Shown in pieces: positions 1 to 12,432 of a stretch of DNA of 64,000 bases. The notes beneath the pieces were generated by a model. It was not told where the DNA came from, did not search any database, and saw only the letters and a program-made list of their open reading frames with translations. The stretch is from contig OY757913.1 of assembly GCA_963585895.1 (NCBI GenBank), positions 99,907,638 through 99,971,637 on the forward strand, written 5' to 3'. Source of the DNA: Sepioteuthis lessoniana. Lineage: Eukaryota; Mollusca; Cephalopoda; Myopsida; Loliginidae. Position numbers and translations under genes: made by a program. Position 1 is the first letter of the stretch. The number at the start of each line of letters is the position of its first letter.

Positions 1-177
1 TTATGGCTCTAAGCCTGCATGCCTGGTGATGGGGATGCATTTGATCCCCTCCTCCCTGTTGGTAAGGGGTTAAAAGAATTAACCTGTCAGCCACTGTAGA
101 TAAACATTTGGGGAGGAAATTTTGGATTTCTAACACACACGCACACTTTTTTCTTCATCGGTTAGACTTCTAAGCCA

Positions 178-264
178 GTTTCATGCTGCTTGCAATTTTC
201 AAACCATTCAGATACAAGAAAAACAAAATGGTTGCAGATTTGAAAATTGCAAACAGCATGAAAC
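178..264. repeat. Hairpin-forming inverted repeat
   Basis: Two 26-base arms (178-203 and 239-264) are reverse complements with one mismatch, around a 35-base loop. The arms contain GCAATTTTCAAA and its complement. A second short pairing (CCATT/AATGG) continues into the loop. This may be a small foldback or MITE relic; no target duplication was recognised. Confidence 0.7.
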
Positions 265-697
265 ACAGTTATAAACTAAACTGTGAATATGAAATAGTTC
301 TACTTCCTATTAAGCACTGGGTGGGAAATTCATATATGTAAAAAAAAAAAAACACAGACACAGGAAGCTAATACTGTAGAGTTGGTTATTTTGATTGTAT
401 AATGTTCCAATAGAAATAAAATCCTGGTATCTTTGGTTTTTGCAAAAACCAAAAATTGGTATATGTATATTTTGGGGTGACTGTATCTATGACTCGGTAA
501 AAAGCCACAGTATAGCAAGACTTTATTCTCTAAGAGCACTTTGTTTTAATAAAGAAATTTTCAATCCAATTTGCAACACTGAATGATGATTGTGTGGATT
601 ATATTTGTGCTGAACATAAATTATCAATCATCAATAATCTTCATATAAAGCATCCCACTGCCCTTGTGAACATTAACCTGCCAAAAGTACACGTATG

Positions 698-700
<3 letters not shown>
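265..700. other. Intergenic AT-rich DNA, no gene seen
   Basis: No gene-like signal. A segment near 400-470 (ATGTTCCAATAGAAATAAAATC and following) recurs in altered form near 1660-1730 (inverted), 18510 and 23410, so it is a low-copy dispersed repeat of unknown class. Confidence 0.5.

Positions 701-740
<40 letters not shown>
701..740. repeat. (TA)n microsatellite
   Basis: Forty bases of uninterrupted alternating T and A. It directly precedes a family A/L tail fragment. Confidence 0.95.
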
Positions 741-743
<3 letters not shown>

Positions 744-751
744 GATGCTCT

Positions 752-815
752 GTTGGTTGGTTTTTTTATGACATGTTAACCCTTGTAGGTTATTTAATGT
801 CAGATCCTGTTTTCA
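752..815 (-). mobile_element. Family A/L 3' tail fragment
   Basis: On the plus strand it reads as the complement of the shared tail (TGTTAACCCTTGTAGGTTATTT then AATGTCAGATCC). Only the tail is present, so family A or L cannot be told apart. Confidence 0.6.
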
Positions 816-856
816 CACAAATATTTAAGATTTGTAATTGACTAGTTTGTTGTTGT

Positions 857-1104
857 TGGCGACCGTAGTCAAGGGCAACCTGAAAGCTCCCTTTTCAATA
901 GCTACTACACCAAGGTGTCGGGAAGGGTGCTACTCCTTTCCTTGGATTTCTCCACTTTACCCTTGATAAGTACCTTATATTTCCGAGTGTTAAGCAAAGA
1001 GGTATCAAGTACCATTTTTGAAGTCTTTGGTATGACGCAACATGGGATTGAACCCAGATCTCCCGGACCATTGGCGAACACTCTACCTACTGGGCCAATG
1101 AGCC
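857..1104 (-). mobile_element. Family B tRNA-like SINE
   Basis: Full-length copy on the minus strand. The tRNA-like head lies at the high-coordinate end, with a B-box-like GGGTTCAATCCC on the minus strand near 1046-1057, preceded by GGTCCGGGAGAT. The body ends in a GGCGACCGTAGTCAAGGGC block at 858-876. At least seven other copies lie in this window. It has no coding capacity. Confidence 0.8.
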
Positions 1105-1257
1105 GAACTTTATTTTCAACAAAATGTTAGAGCTCATTTGTTTGCATACACTAAAAATAATTTTAGTAATTTCATTTTCCAAAAATTCCTATGCAAAATA
1201 AATAGCACATTGCTGTATGATTTCAAATAACAATAATAATCCTTAGTAAATAATTAC

Positions 1258-1405
1258 GTTTCTATTTGACTCATAAATGGGACCCTAACAGGTACTATTA
1301 CTTGGGGTCAAAGAGGGCCTGGCAGTAATGGCAATAAAGGGGTACACCACATTCCTTAAAGCTCCAGACCAAGTTTCGTGTTATACCCAGGACATATGTT
1401 ACATG
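1258..1405 (-). repeat. L repeat fragment
   Basis: Matches the conserved 5' half of L: TCTATTTGACTCATAAATGG, then a GGTACTATTACT block and GGCAGTAATGGCAATAAAGG. The internal subrepeats and tail are missing. Confidence 0.7.
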
Positions 1406-1837
1406 TGTGTGTCTGATAGAGTTATAAAATAGAAAATACATTTTTCTTGAAATAAAATATCTCAAGTACCAAATTCATGTTTCATGGCATTTAGATGATT
1501 ATTTTTTTGTCTAGCAATAATTAAAAGAAAAAAAAAAAAAAATTATAACCAATTTATGAGCATTCTAATTATATTGTTTTAATAAGAAGTCTTGATGTTA
1601 TGTGATATATCTATATCATGTCATATAGAGACAATTGACCATATATATGGACCAATTTCAGTTTTTGCAAAAAGCTAATTTTCTTCTAAACTAAAGATAC
1701 CAGGATTTTATTAAGGAACATTATACAAAGAAAACATATCATTAGGTATCATAATCACCAAAATCTACAGCATTAAAACCCTGAAATCAAAATTAAAATT
1801 ACATAGATTTAAGACTTATCTCAACATCCAATTACTA

Positions 1838-2302
1838 GACCATTTCATGTACCTCGGTAATGATTAATAGCCATATGGAAGTTAGATCTGATAAAATAAA
1901 ACAGGAATTCTTCCAAGCTGTAGCAGAGTCTGTACTAATGAATGGTTGCACTACCTGCATTTTAACACAATCCCTAGAGGAAAAAAAAAAAAAAAAAAAA
2001 AAAACCTAGATGGCAACTACACAAGGATGCTTTGAGCTGTTTTGAACAAATCCTGGAAGCAGCACCCAACAAAATAGCAGCTGTATGCCCACTTACCTTC
2101 CATCTCAAACCCTTTATGCAAGATGAACAAGACATGCTGGGCACTGATGGAGAAGTAAGGATGAACTCATAGGCGACCTTTTCCTATGGACTCCCACACA
2201 TGGACACACCACTGTTAGCCAACCAATCAGCTAGAGAACTTATCAAGAGCGATAAGTGATAGGGACGGATGGCAAGAGAGTCAGTGTAATCTGTGCTAAT
2301 AT
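1838..2302 (+). pseudogene. LINE reverse-transcriptase ORF, C-terminal tail (decayed)
   Basis: Fragment of a non-LTR retrotransposon ORF, recognisable by frame-hopping translation. It has a TYLG-like start (FMYLG), then IWKLDLIK-like, a FFQAVAESVLMNGCTT-like segment, NKSWKQHPTK-like and a degenerate KDELIGD region, ending in DGWQESQ. These match the C-terminal tail seen more cleanly at 63493-63915. A 24-base A run (1981-2004) has expanded inside the former coding region. Stops and frameshifts make it non-functional. The copy is 5'-truncated, as usual for LINEs. The clade is not decided here. Confidence 0.75.
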
Positions 2303-3004
2303 TTTTTATAGATGTTTTTTTTTTATGAGTCCTCTACTAGTCGTTTACATGAACTAAAGCTCATTGTACTATTTCTAGAACAAATTAACATTGACATTTC
2401 TCCATATAAACTTCAAAACTGCTGGTTTTAAAAACTAAACTTGTAAAATTAAATTTATTTTGACCAAAAAGTTCTAAACAGATGCACATAAAAATTAAGG
2501 TTGTTGTAGCACTGGCTTCTTTCACTGAATTTGCCACCCTTCTTTTTTTATAGACCCCAAAATTTACCAGGGTCTCCGAGAGGCTATAAGGGCCCCAGTT
2601 AAGAACCACGGCTGTAGAGTTTGCAATCAAATAATACCAAATAACATCTGATTTGGTTATGTAATGTTGACTCAAAATGAAATCTTCACTTCCTTAGATT
2701 AGAAGAAAATTAACAAGAAATTTGTCAAGGTGCACTTTTTTTTTTATTATAGGCAATATTATATGAGAATTTCTGTAATATATTGTTTACACAGGGCATT
2801 CCATAAATAAATACAAGAGAAATTTCATGATTAATTTTCCACACTAGAAATAACAATAATAATGTAGTTCACACAACCAAACCTAAGAAGTGACTTTTTA
2901 AATGCAAGCAAGAGGAAAAAGAGATAAAGTCATACATGTTACATTTGCTTGACATTATTTAAAGTTCAATGCTTTTCTACAAGAACTGCTTTATCTTGGA
3001 GGGA

Positions 3005-3040
<36 letters not shown>

Positions 3041-3145
3041 AAAGAAAAAGAAAAAAGAAAATTAAGGTCATGCTCACTAAAGTGGCAAATAAATACAACT
3101 GTCTTAAACGTCAACATACAGGAAAATTATATTGATTCAGGTGCA

Positions 3146-3148
<3 letters not shown>
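2303..3148. other. Intergenic, possible hAT-like end
   Basis: No gene seen. Near 2590-2615 the plus strand reads GGCCCCAGTTAAGAACCACGG, whose complement resembles hAT termini of the CAGTGGTTCTCAACTGGGG type. The matching opposite end was not located, so this is only a suggestion. A long A-rich run lies at 3009-3060. Confidence 0.35.
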
Positions 3149-3193
<45 letters not shown>

Positions 3194-3207
3194 CATACAC
3201 ACACACA
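3149..3207. repeat. (TA)n-(CA)n compound microsatellite
   Basis: About 40 bases of TA followed by CATA and CA units; it abuts the family A copy at 3250. Confidence 0.95.
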
Positions 3208-3249
3208 GAAAAAAATTATACAAATAAAATAAAGCCAGACAGACAGACA

Positions 3250-3457
3250 TGGGTTTCTTTGATAAATGGCATATTAACCTTTGTGAGCTATCTAATGCCA
3301 AAGCCATCCATGAAGAAAGACCCAAAACTGAGAAGTTCATACCTTTCTCAAGAGTATTAGTCTAAAAGTGAATGTAATATCATGACAAGAGTTTGTACTT
3401 TCATACTATGTGGTCACAGTTTAGCATGTTAACCACAACACCATGGCGACACCCCTT
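3250..3457 (-). mobile_element. Family A SINE (decayed)
   Basis: The minus-strand copy starts at the high end with a tRNA-like head (GTGGTTAACATGC) and ends with the tail hairpin near 3255-3300 (plus strand ATGGCATATTAACCTTTGTG). The middle has the usual block that reads on plus as AAAAGTGAATGTAATA. Confidence 0.75.
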
Positions 3458-3892
3458 CATACTTATACACACACTAGATGGAATAATTTAGTTGACTATT
3501 ATGTTGAACTTAGCAGTGAGAGGCAGAAGAGCTGTAATAGAAATTAAGCTTAATGAATCTAATCAAGCAATAAGTGAAGGCATTAAGAATTAATAGTCAC
3601 ATTTGAGGAGATTAACAAATCTTGATCTTGCCGCCATTAGCCTTGAAGAGCAAACAAACAAAAAGGTTATTACCACTTACAATCAGAACAGAAAATTATT
3701 TTCTTTAAATGAAGAACCTCCTTAAAACCATGTTGAGAAGACTTCTTTTAAGAGTGGCTCACTTCACTATAATGAGATTGATATTGAATTCTTCATTCAT
3801 GAAATTGTTAGGAGTCACTGCAAATCTTGTAAGAGGCTTCATGCATGAACAAGTAATTAAGCAACAGTAGAAGTGAGAGCAAGCATTTTGAG

Positions 3893-3970
3893 TGGTCTTG
3901 TGGTTAACAAATTAGACTAGCAGACCATTACTCGTTTTGTTTACTAGATCTTTTTGCTAAAAGCAGGGTT
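3893..3970 (+). mobile_element. Family D tRNA-like fragment
   Basis: Carries TTGTGGTTAACAAATTAGAC and TAGCAGACCATTACTCG, matching the tRNA-like head seen better at 26995-27110. A related piece with GAGTTCGATACTCACTGGG lies at 4125-4180. It is probably a decayed SINE head. Confidence 0.5.
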
Positions 3971-4489
3971 TGACACAAGATCAGCTTTTTAAGAGTTCAT
4001 GAGTAAAAAGGTATCAAAAATAGTAAAGTTCTGTCAGTATTTTTCTTTTGAGGCACTTCAGGTAATAAACCTGATATTATCTCTTAAGCCAGGGGATGGC
4101 TTGAAGATAAGTTTATTTCATCCAGTACATGAGTGTGCTAGAGTGAGTTCGATACTCACTGGGTGCCCCATATTTTAGGTTTCATGTTAAATCAAGTTAA
4201 GCTTAATAAGTAACAATGATCTAATTTTTTTAAAAATCAGTTTCACATTTCAATTTATTTTTAACCTAAACATTTATGAAAATGAAAAGAACGTCTATCT
4301 TATGAAGATCGCCCACATCACTCAATAAGTCCCAGACCAGACATAGGTGTCACCACTGATAAAAAAAATCCATATGATTTTTATGAAGTACTAACCTTTA
4401 AATGGCACATGTCAAAATTTGAGCCCAATCAGATAACTGTAATTTGTAAACTAATTAAGTGAAGCTACTGTTGCAAATTTTCAAAATCA

Positions 4490-5508
4490 ATGGAAAAATC
4501 TGAATTTTGTGTGTTGATAAAGCATTGCTTTCTGATCGGGAAAAAATACTGTTATGACTTGATAAGTGTTATTTGGACTCTGCTCTATTGGAAACAACAG
4601 TTAAGAAGTGGTATGCCAACTTTAAACAGGGTCATACAGACAAATGATGGTGAACATTCAGGTTGCCCAAATTCAGCAGTTTTCCTGGAAAACACCAAAA
4701 AAACTCCAAACTCGTTTTGACTGATCGTAAATTGAAGTTGTGTGAGATAACAGAGGAGTTGAAGATATCAGAAGGCAGAGTATTCGCCATTTTGCATGAG
4801 CATTTGTCAATGAGAAAGCTGTGTTCAAAGTGTGTGCTGCGTTTGCTCACAGTTGATCAAAAACAACAACGCAGTCAATGATTCAGAGTGTTGTTGGTGA
4901 CTGTTTCAACACAACAAAAAAAGAGTTTGAGTAAATATGTGACAATGGATGAAACAAGGATCCACCACTTCACTCCGGAGTCAAATTGGCAGTCAGCTGA
5001 GTGGACAGCAGCAGATGAGAGCTGGCCAAAGCGACCAAAGATGCAAACATCAGCAGGCAAGGTTTTGGGATGCGCAAGGTATTTTGTTCAGTGATTACCT
5101 TGAGAAAGGAAGAACCATCAATAGTGAATATTATATAGCATTATTGGTGCATTTGAAAGAAAAAAAAAAAAACAAAAACAAACAACCATAAATGAAGAAA
5201 AAAAAGTTCTCTTTCACAAAGACAATCCACCATATCACAGGTCTATTGCAATGATGGCAAAACTACAACTTGCATTTTGAATTGTTCCCACACCCACCCT
5301 ATCCTTTGGATCTGGCCCTCAGCAACTACTGGCTGTTTGCAGACCTCAAAAGAATGCCCCAGAGAAAAGAGATTTGGCTCCAATAAAGAAATGATATTGG
5401 AAAGTGAGGCATATTTTAAGGGGGAAAAAAAATCCAAAACAAAACACTGAATTGTTTGAAGAGTGTTGGAATCAGTATATCACCCTAGAAGATTATGTTG
5501 ATGAATAA
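4490..5508 (+). pseudogene. Mariner-family transposase pseudogene
   Basis: Decayed DDE transposase of the mariner (SETMAR-like) type. The start MEKSEF and the end YVDE plus stop match this family's ends. The span, 1019 bp, is about that of the usual 345-residue protein, but frames shift several times and stops interrupt it. The N-terminal helix-turn-helix region is at 4490-4860 (KLKLCEITEELKISEG). The linker and catalytic core follow with VTMDET (first Asp at 4948-4950), FTPESNWQSAEW, LFHKDN (second Asp at 5221-5223) and LALSNYW. The third catalytic Asp, normally in PSDY, is Asn (codon at 5324-5326). The element is therefore inactive both by frameshift and by loss of a catalytic residue. Terminal inverted repeats were not confidently located. 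Confidence 0.9.
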
Positions 5509-5569
5509 AGTTGAATTTTGCCTAAAAGTTGTTTTATTAGTCAGGCCCTCTACCACACGAAGTGTCCCT

Positions 5570-5695
5570 AATATGATATTAAACTGTATCTGGTGGTGAG
5601 ATTCCAACTCTAGGGATTCATTTTTTTTTTGCCATTACTCCCAACCCAGTAACTTGGTGGTAGTACATGTTAGGGTCCCATCTCTAGGTCAAAAT
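5570..5695 (+). repeat. L repeat fragment
   Basis: One of only three large L copies with the tail direction on plus. It shows TCTGGTGGTGAGATTCCAAC, GCCATTACTCCCA and GTTAGGGTCCCATCTCTAGG. It follows the mariner pseudogene by about 60 bases. Confidence 0.65.
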
Positions 5696-6326
5696 GGAAT
5701 TTTTTGAAAATTAATATTAGATAGAAATATCAGGAAAAGCAATTAGTTCAAAAAATCCTTTTCAATTTCTTTTGAAAGTACCTTTAATTGCTTTTACAAT
5801 GTTCTCTATGTTCTTACAAGTCGTAAGCAATTCAAGGCACACCATTTTCTAGATAATCAGGTTTCTTGCACATGCATTTTTATGAGCTTTTTGTATAGGA
5901 AATCTCAATAGGTTTATCCAACTTTTTATTTATTTATTTATTTATTGATACTTCTAAAAAGAACTATTTTAGAAATTTTTCTAATTTTAGGGGTGAGGGT
6001 ATATCACATAAAATCCCAAATTTTTAAGGAATATATATTAAAGTTGCATCTTGCCCTCACATTGAATATATTTGGGTGAAGCAGGAGGTAAAAAAAAAAA
6101 CAAAAACAAACAAACATGATTATGGTCTAATATCTGACCATGTGGTATCTTATAAAGCAATCTGGAAAACACATGGGCAAAGATTGTCTTTTTCCAATCC
6201 TGATAATCCCAAGTCTGAATCTCTTTCTGAACTTACAAAGTATAAAAAGGACTGATATCATTGACCTAAACAGGTTTCCATGGAAATAAACTAAGTGAAA
6301 AAATATGGTGGTATTAAAAGAAAAAG

Positions 6327-6359
<33 letters not shown>

Positions 6360-6794
6360 TCAGTTTTGGTGTCAATAACAAGAAGCTTCTCAACAAAACT
6401 AACCCAATCAATAGGAAATATAGACCAACAAATGGAATTTAGTATAAAATTTGATATTTGCATATGACAGTTATCCAAGTCACACAGACAGCATAGCTCT
6501 CTCACTCTCTCCATCTATCCCTATCACCCATCGATCCTGGCAGTAAAAATGCTCAACTTGGTAAATATCAACACAGAAATAGATTAAAAGAAAAAAAAAA
6601 AAGAAAAGAAAAAGTCATTTATTAAAAGTTCAAAAGGAGACTTAAGCTGCTTTGATTGATTTTAACAGGTCTACTCTTCTGGGGTTAATTTATGTCCACA
6701 GGTTAAAGAATTATATGTATATTTACATGTGAAGTTGCTTAAGGGTTATTTTTTAATACAAATGTCCTTTAGAATAGAAATAATTTTTAAATGG
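5696..6794. other. Intergenic AT-rich DNA
   Basis: No gene or named repeat recognised. It contains a TTTA tetranucleotide run at 5923-5946, a pure A run at 6328-6354 and another A-rich run near 6588-6611. Confidence 0.5.
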
Positions 6795-7012
6795 GTCTAT
6801 TTTTGATCCATGAATAGATGGGAACCTAACAGGTACTATTATGTCAGAGTGAACTTGAAATGAAGTGACTATGTTCCCCAAAGCTTTAGGAGTGGAGCCT
6901 CACCATCAGATGAAGTTTAAAGTCATATCCAGGACAATCTTGTGGGTTGGGGTACCATTCTACTGGGTTGGGGTACAGTTGGCATATTCCAAGTCCTGTT
7001 GACAGGACAATA
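6795..7012 (-). repeat. L repeat fragment
   Basis: Plus strand reads TGATCCATGAATAGATGGGA, a GGTACTATTATG block, CTCACCATCAGATGAAG and GTCATATCCAGGACA. A short local duplication, GGGTTGGGGTAC, occurs twice (6942 and 6965). Confidence 0.7.
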
Positions 7013-7104
7013 TGCTTTTTGGAAATATGAATACTAAATATAAAAAAAAATCCAACAAGAATAACACACATGCATAAATGAATGAATTTATATAAGCCAT
7101 AACT

Positions 7105-7580
7105 CACTGATGACACAGATTTGCTTGACTCTTGCTATCTGTCCCCATCAGCTATTGCTCATGTTAAGGTCTCTAGATGGGATCCAGTGTCTGCATGAAA
7201 CTTGTCAGTCGATACTAGTGTGTCATGTGTCGGAGCTCATGAGTTTGTCTTGGCTTCTTCAGGGGTGCCAGACATTTTGTTAGTTTTACTTGGATGATTT
7301 GTAAAAGTGGAATGTAAGCAGTTAGACAGGTGCTGTTTTGTGTGTATGTGTGTTGGGGGGTGCTGCTTCTAGGATTTTGTTCAAAACAGCATGCAGCATC
7401 TTTGTGTGGTTCCCCCATATAGATTTTTTTCTCCAGGTGTTTCATTAAAGCCTAAGTGGAGCAGCCAAACAATAGTACTCATACTGCTAAAGCTTAGAGT
7501 TCCTGTTTTATTTTATCAGATTAGGTTACTGGCAATATGGAACTATATCAATAACAGTCCATGTCTTTCCTATGCATATG
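7105..7580 (-). pseudogene. LINE ORF C-terminal tail (highly decayed)
   Basis: The minus strand aligns by eye to the same LINE tail as 63493-63915. It has SDKIKQE, an LLFGCSTWALMK-like stretch (family LLYGCTTWTLTK), LEKKIYMGEPHKDA, NPRSSTPQ and KPRQTHELR. The open frame at 7215-7445 minus is a chance survivor within it. It is older than the other copies, judged by many substitutions, and is 5'-truncated. Confidence 0.65.
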
Positions 7581-7789
7581 TTGGCATTGCTATTGAGACA
7601 TAAAATGATCTATGCATTTCAGAGAATTGAATAATCTGAATTCATGAAATATAAATGAATGTATATGAAATTTACTATAGTTATGATACAATTGGACATA
7701 GCTATAAGCAACTTTATAATCAACTGGACATACAAAGACCCAACAGATTCACAGTATTTAGCCAACCCGTTCACAATAATCAGGATATG

Positions 7790-7915
7790 ACCAGTCATTT
7801 TTTAAGCAGTATTAAACTGGTTTGAATTCAGCTTCCCTTCAGGACCAGTTACCTTACCAAAACTAAAGAACACAGTCAGCCCAACAATTTACTCATAGCT
7901 GGGAGAGTTTGGTTT
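7790..7915 (-). mobile_element. Family C SINE fragment
   Basis: Plus strand shows TAAGCAGTATTAAACTGGTT, TGAATTCAGCTTCCCTTC and CTCATAGCTGGGAGAG, the body of family C in reverse orientation. The tRNA-like head is missing. Confidence 0.65.
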
Positions 7916-8062
7916 GGTTCAGTTTCATGGACTATCAATCATTGTAGGGTATTCAAAGCCCAATCTTTATACATATAATTTGTATACAAATTTTGCAGAT
8001 AATTTTCTTGAACAAGCCTGAGCTCATTTTGCATACAGTTAAATGGTTTTAAGCATGTAAAG

Positions 8063-8307
8063 TTAACGACCTTAGTCGAAGGGTGACCCGAAGGCTCCCT
8101 TTTCAATGACTACTACACCAAGGTATATGGGAGAGTGCTAATGCATTCCCAGTATTGCTTCACTTTACCCTTGATCCTTAGCTTATAATGCTGAGTGTTA
8201 AGCAAGGCGGCATCAAGTACCATTTTTTGAGTCTTTGGTATGACTCGACCTGGGATAGAACCCTGGTCTCCTAGACCATTGGTGAACACTCGACTCAATA
8301 AGCCACT
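8063..8307 (-). mobile_element. Family B tRNA-like SINE
   Basis: Full-length minus-strand copy. It runs from a GACCTTAGTCGAAGGGTGAC block to AACACTCGACTCAATAAGCC. The B-box-like GGGTTCTATCCC lies on the minus strand. Confidence 0.8.
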
Positions 8308-8337
8308 GCTATATAAGAGTCACAATTTAACATTAGT

Positions 8338-8582
8338 CATTTGTTTGCACACTATTCTATTTGATCCATAGATAGGACCCTATCAGGTGCTACCACTCCA
8401 GGTCAGAGTGCAGCTGGGAGCAATGGCAATGAAGAGGTACTTCACATCCCCCAAATCTTGGAGAGTGGAGACTCACCATCAGATTGTTTGTCATATCTAG
8501 GACACTCATGAGAGAGTCTTACCCCCCCACCCCCTGCAGAGATGCAGTCAAGGTATTCTACAGCTCCCACTGACTGGGCTTA
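8338..8582 (-). repeat. L repeat fragment
   Basis: Plus strand has GATCCATAGATAGGACCCTA, GGGAGCAATGGCAATGAAG, CACCATCAGATTGTTTG and CTGCAGAGATGCAGTC, which is the well conserved end of L. A family C fragment (8583-8665) is joined directly to it. Confidence 0.75.
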
Positions 8583-8665
8583 GCCGAGAGAGAACAAATA
8601 GTTTAATGCCTTTCTCAAAGGCATGAGCACAAAGAGAAATGCAAACAGCCACATCCAGGACTTTA
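8583..8665 (-). mobile_element. Family C SINE fragment
   Basis: Plus strand reads GCCTTTCTCAAAGGCATGAG, AAATGCAAACAGCCACATCC and AGGACTTT, the 5' part of family C in reverse. Confidence 0.5.
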
Positions 8666-9009
8666 AGTTGTCAGATATTTCATTTTCTACAATGATAAGT
8701 GCATTTCAGAGACACTTAGTGTATAAAACGTAGATTGTGATTCATCTACCGATACAAATATTGAATCAAAGAGATTTTATCAATAGCACATGCAAGATTT
8801 TCAAATCAACCTCAACATCTCATTGAAGAAATAGAACTTTGAAAACTTAAACTTTTCATATTTGGCCTTCACAAAATAATTCGTTAAGTGGTTTATCTTA
8901 TCTTTAAAGTCGATGATGATATTAATGCTTTAATTCAAGAGGGAGTGGAGAATTCTAATTAGCATTTTGTAATTATCTCCATTATATTGAGAATTTGGAT
9001 GACAAAAAA

Positions 9010-9047
<38 letters not shown>

Positions 9048-9434
9048 AAAAAAAAAAGTCAATGTAAACTGAGATCCCACAAAATGTACAGTGAGTATAC
9101 TGCTAAAAATAAGTGCTGGGTAGTAACATGTAAATTAACAAGTTTATTCAAAAGTCAGGAATTTCAGTCTTTGTAAATATATCAGGATACCAATCATAAG
9201 TCAAATACTGATTACATACCTGACTTCCAAGATATGGTAGAAATGTTGGTTTACTTCTGGCTGGTCGATAGTTAAATTTTCCTTGTACCTTAAAGACCAA
9301 CAATTGCTAAGTAAAAATTTTATAAACTGAAGAATGATGAAGTTCAAGAAGATTTAGTAAATGTAAGATTCCATCTCACTATATCAAAGACATTTGGTTG
9401 CCATCACTGAAAAATTAAAAGTTTATTTTAAGAG

Positions 9435-9482
<48 letters not shown>

Positions 9483-10065
9483 TTTATTTTATTTTTTTTT
9501 AGAGTTGCAGAAAAATGAGGTTTCTAATCTAATAACTTGATCAAGTCCCGTTCATATGTTCTCAAATTTTAACACCATGTGTTAAAACAACTATAGTTTT
9601 TTTTCTTTTTCTTTCCAGGAATGGAAATGCCATTCACTGTAAGACAAAGAGCCTTTACACATTAAAAACTTCCTACTTATTTCTACACATGCTGTCAACA
9701 TTTGAGATCATTCAAATGAGAATTGGTCAAATTATTAGATTAAAAACAAAACACCACTTTTTCTGATACACCCTGTATAAGTCAAATATCAAATTCTTTT
9801 AAATAACCTGCGTTTTTATATATAATAGTAAAATACATCCAGTGGATATTTGGCTGCTATTTTCTTTTAGTTGCTTTCTTTATGTTATTCATCATGTGGT
9901 GTGATTGTAAACGGGCTGGATTTGCAAACTATAGCGAGTCTTGCTCTCACTAGGTGCTACATACTTCCAGCTTAATACCACAACTAAGTGAAGCTTATTG
10001 ATCAAGTGATTTTAATGGCAAGTCAACTCATTTTTTGTGCATGGTTCTATTGAATAATAATTTTT
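8666..10065. other. Intergenic AT-rich DNA
   Basis: No gene seen. It includes an A-rich run at 9003-9057 and a (TA)n-(CA)n microsatellite at 9437-9481. TGATACACCCTGTATA near 9764-9779 resembles a Tc1/mariner terminus, but no partner end was found. Confidence 0.5.
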
Positions 10066-10648
10066 ACAGCCCTGTCAGCTGAGGCTGTAGAATATGCCAA
10101 ATGCTTCACTGCAGAGGAGTAGGACCCTACCCAACATGTGTCCTAGATATGACAACAAACCATCTGATGGTGAGGGTCCAAGTCTTGGAGCATTGGGGAA
10201 TGTAGAGTGCCCCTTTATTGCCATTACTTCCAGGGTCCACTAAAGCCTAGATTGGTAGTACCTATTAGGGTGCCATCGATAAGTCAAATAGAAATATTTA
10301 ACCATTAATTCTACTTGAAACCATTTAACAGTGTGCAAACAAAAGATATTAAATTGAATTATTGGTATTAGTGGTGTTTGAAACCAATTAACTGTGTGCA
10401 AATAAATAAATGATGTTGACTGGAATTATTAGTTTTGAATAGCAATACTTGAAACTATTTAACCGTGTTCAAATAGAACTCTTTGTGTTAGATAGCAATA
10501 TTTGAAACCATTTAACTGTGTGCAAACAAATAAGCACTGGCTTGATTAAAAATGTTACCAACTATTCATTTACAAATTAAATTTACAGGATTAGGCATTA
10601 AATAACCAATAAAAGTTGATATGCCATAAAACACAACTAAACCAAATC
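10066..10648 (+). repeat. L repeat, near full length
   Basis: This plus-orientation copy shows the whole plan of L. A conserved 5' block (GAGGCTGTAGAATATGCC, CACTGCAGAGG, CATCTGATGGTGAGGG, GCCATTACTTCCAGGG) is followed by degenerate subrepeats. Each subrepeat holds GAAACCATTTAACTGTGTGC or a variant (10317, 10380, 10449, 10503). The 3' tail is GGCATTAAATAACC ... AAAGTTGATATGCCATAAAAC, the tail of family A. No coding capacity seen. Confidence 0.8.
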
Positions 10649-10654
10649 CTTTTT

Positions 10655-10735
10655 AACAGATCTAGTGGACCTATAAACGAGATTCTCATAGGTACTCTTA
10701 CTCTGGGTCAGAGTGGAGCTGGAATAAGCTAAGCT
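10655..10735 (-). repeat. L repeat fragment
   Basis: Plus strand has ATAGGTACTCTTACTCTGGG and GTCAGAGTGGAGCTGG. It directly follows the plus-oriented L copy, giving a tail-side inverted arrangement. Confidence 0.55.
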
Positions 10736-11128
10736 TAGTAAATAACTAACTCACTTGGCTCAATAACGGTAAGGAAGGTACAGGTTAGTGACAAAAGATA
10801 TGTTCAGTAAAAATTGAATTTGGATCCCTGTTGTGTCTAAGTGAAGAACTTATTAAATGCACCAGCTGAAGCAAAACCCATGAGCTTGTCCCTTATTCTG
10901 AACACTTCCCAAATGCAGAAACTACAAAATTAGATTCCAATTATGATCAGTTTTTTTGTTCTATCATCTACAGAACAAAGAAATCAAAATAAGGAATAAT
11001 TGTACTAAGACTTATACCAAGGCAGGGGTGGGGAGAAAAAAAAAAAAAAAAAAAAAAAAAAAGGGAAAAGTTCGCAATATATATTTAAGACTAGGGTGGT
11101 GCTGGTTGAATTTGCTTAAAAATTCAAA

Positions 11129-11165
<37 letters not shown>

Positions 11166-11282
11166 CAGCTGCATAAGCAGATCCATTAAATATTAGGTAT
11201 TTACTTAGTTTAATATAGAGCCCAATAGAGAGGAAGGAAGATGGTTGAGTTGGAAGGGGTTTTTACAAACAAATATTTCTTA

Positions 11283-12025
<743 letters not shown>

Positions 12026-12298
12026 GGAAATAGATAAATAACTTGGCTACCAAGTAGGTCATACACATAAAATCTTACCCTGTAATATGTGCGTTTTCAA
12101 TTTTTTTGAAATGATATTTCAAGTCACATTTTCCTAATTAATACTAAGAATTATGCTTACAAATATTAAATGAACAATTAATACAAACCTACTACCCATT
12201 AAACTATCCTTAGGGTTTGTGGACAGCTCAAGGAAAGATTGAAGCAAAAAATATACAAATCAAAATGTTTCGCTGAATTTGACTGACATGTACCCCAA

Positions 12299-12300
12299 GC

Positions 12301-12326
<26 letters not shown>
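12299..12326. repeat. (TA)n microsatellite
   Basis: Pure TA tract of about 28 bases followed by an A run. Confidence 0.9.
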
Positions 12327-12331
<5 letters not shown>

Positions 12332-12432
12332 ACTCTTAATTATTCAGTTAGCCCAGCAGCCAAAGGCCAAAATGAATAATTTATTTAAAGGCAGGACATA
12401 CAAAGGAAAAAAATAAAAATATATAATTAGGA

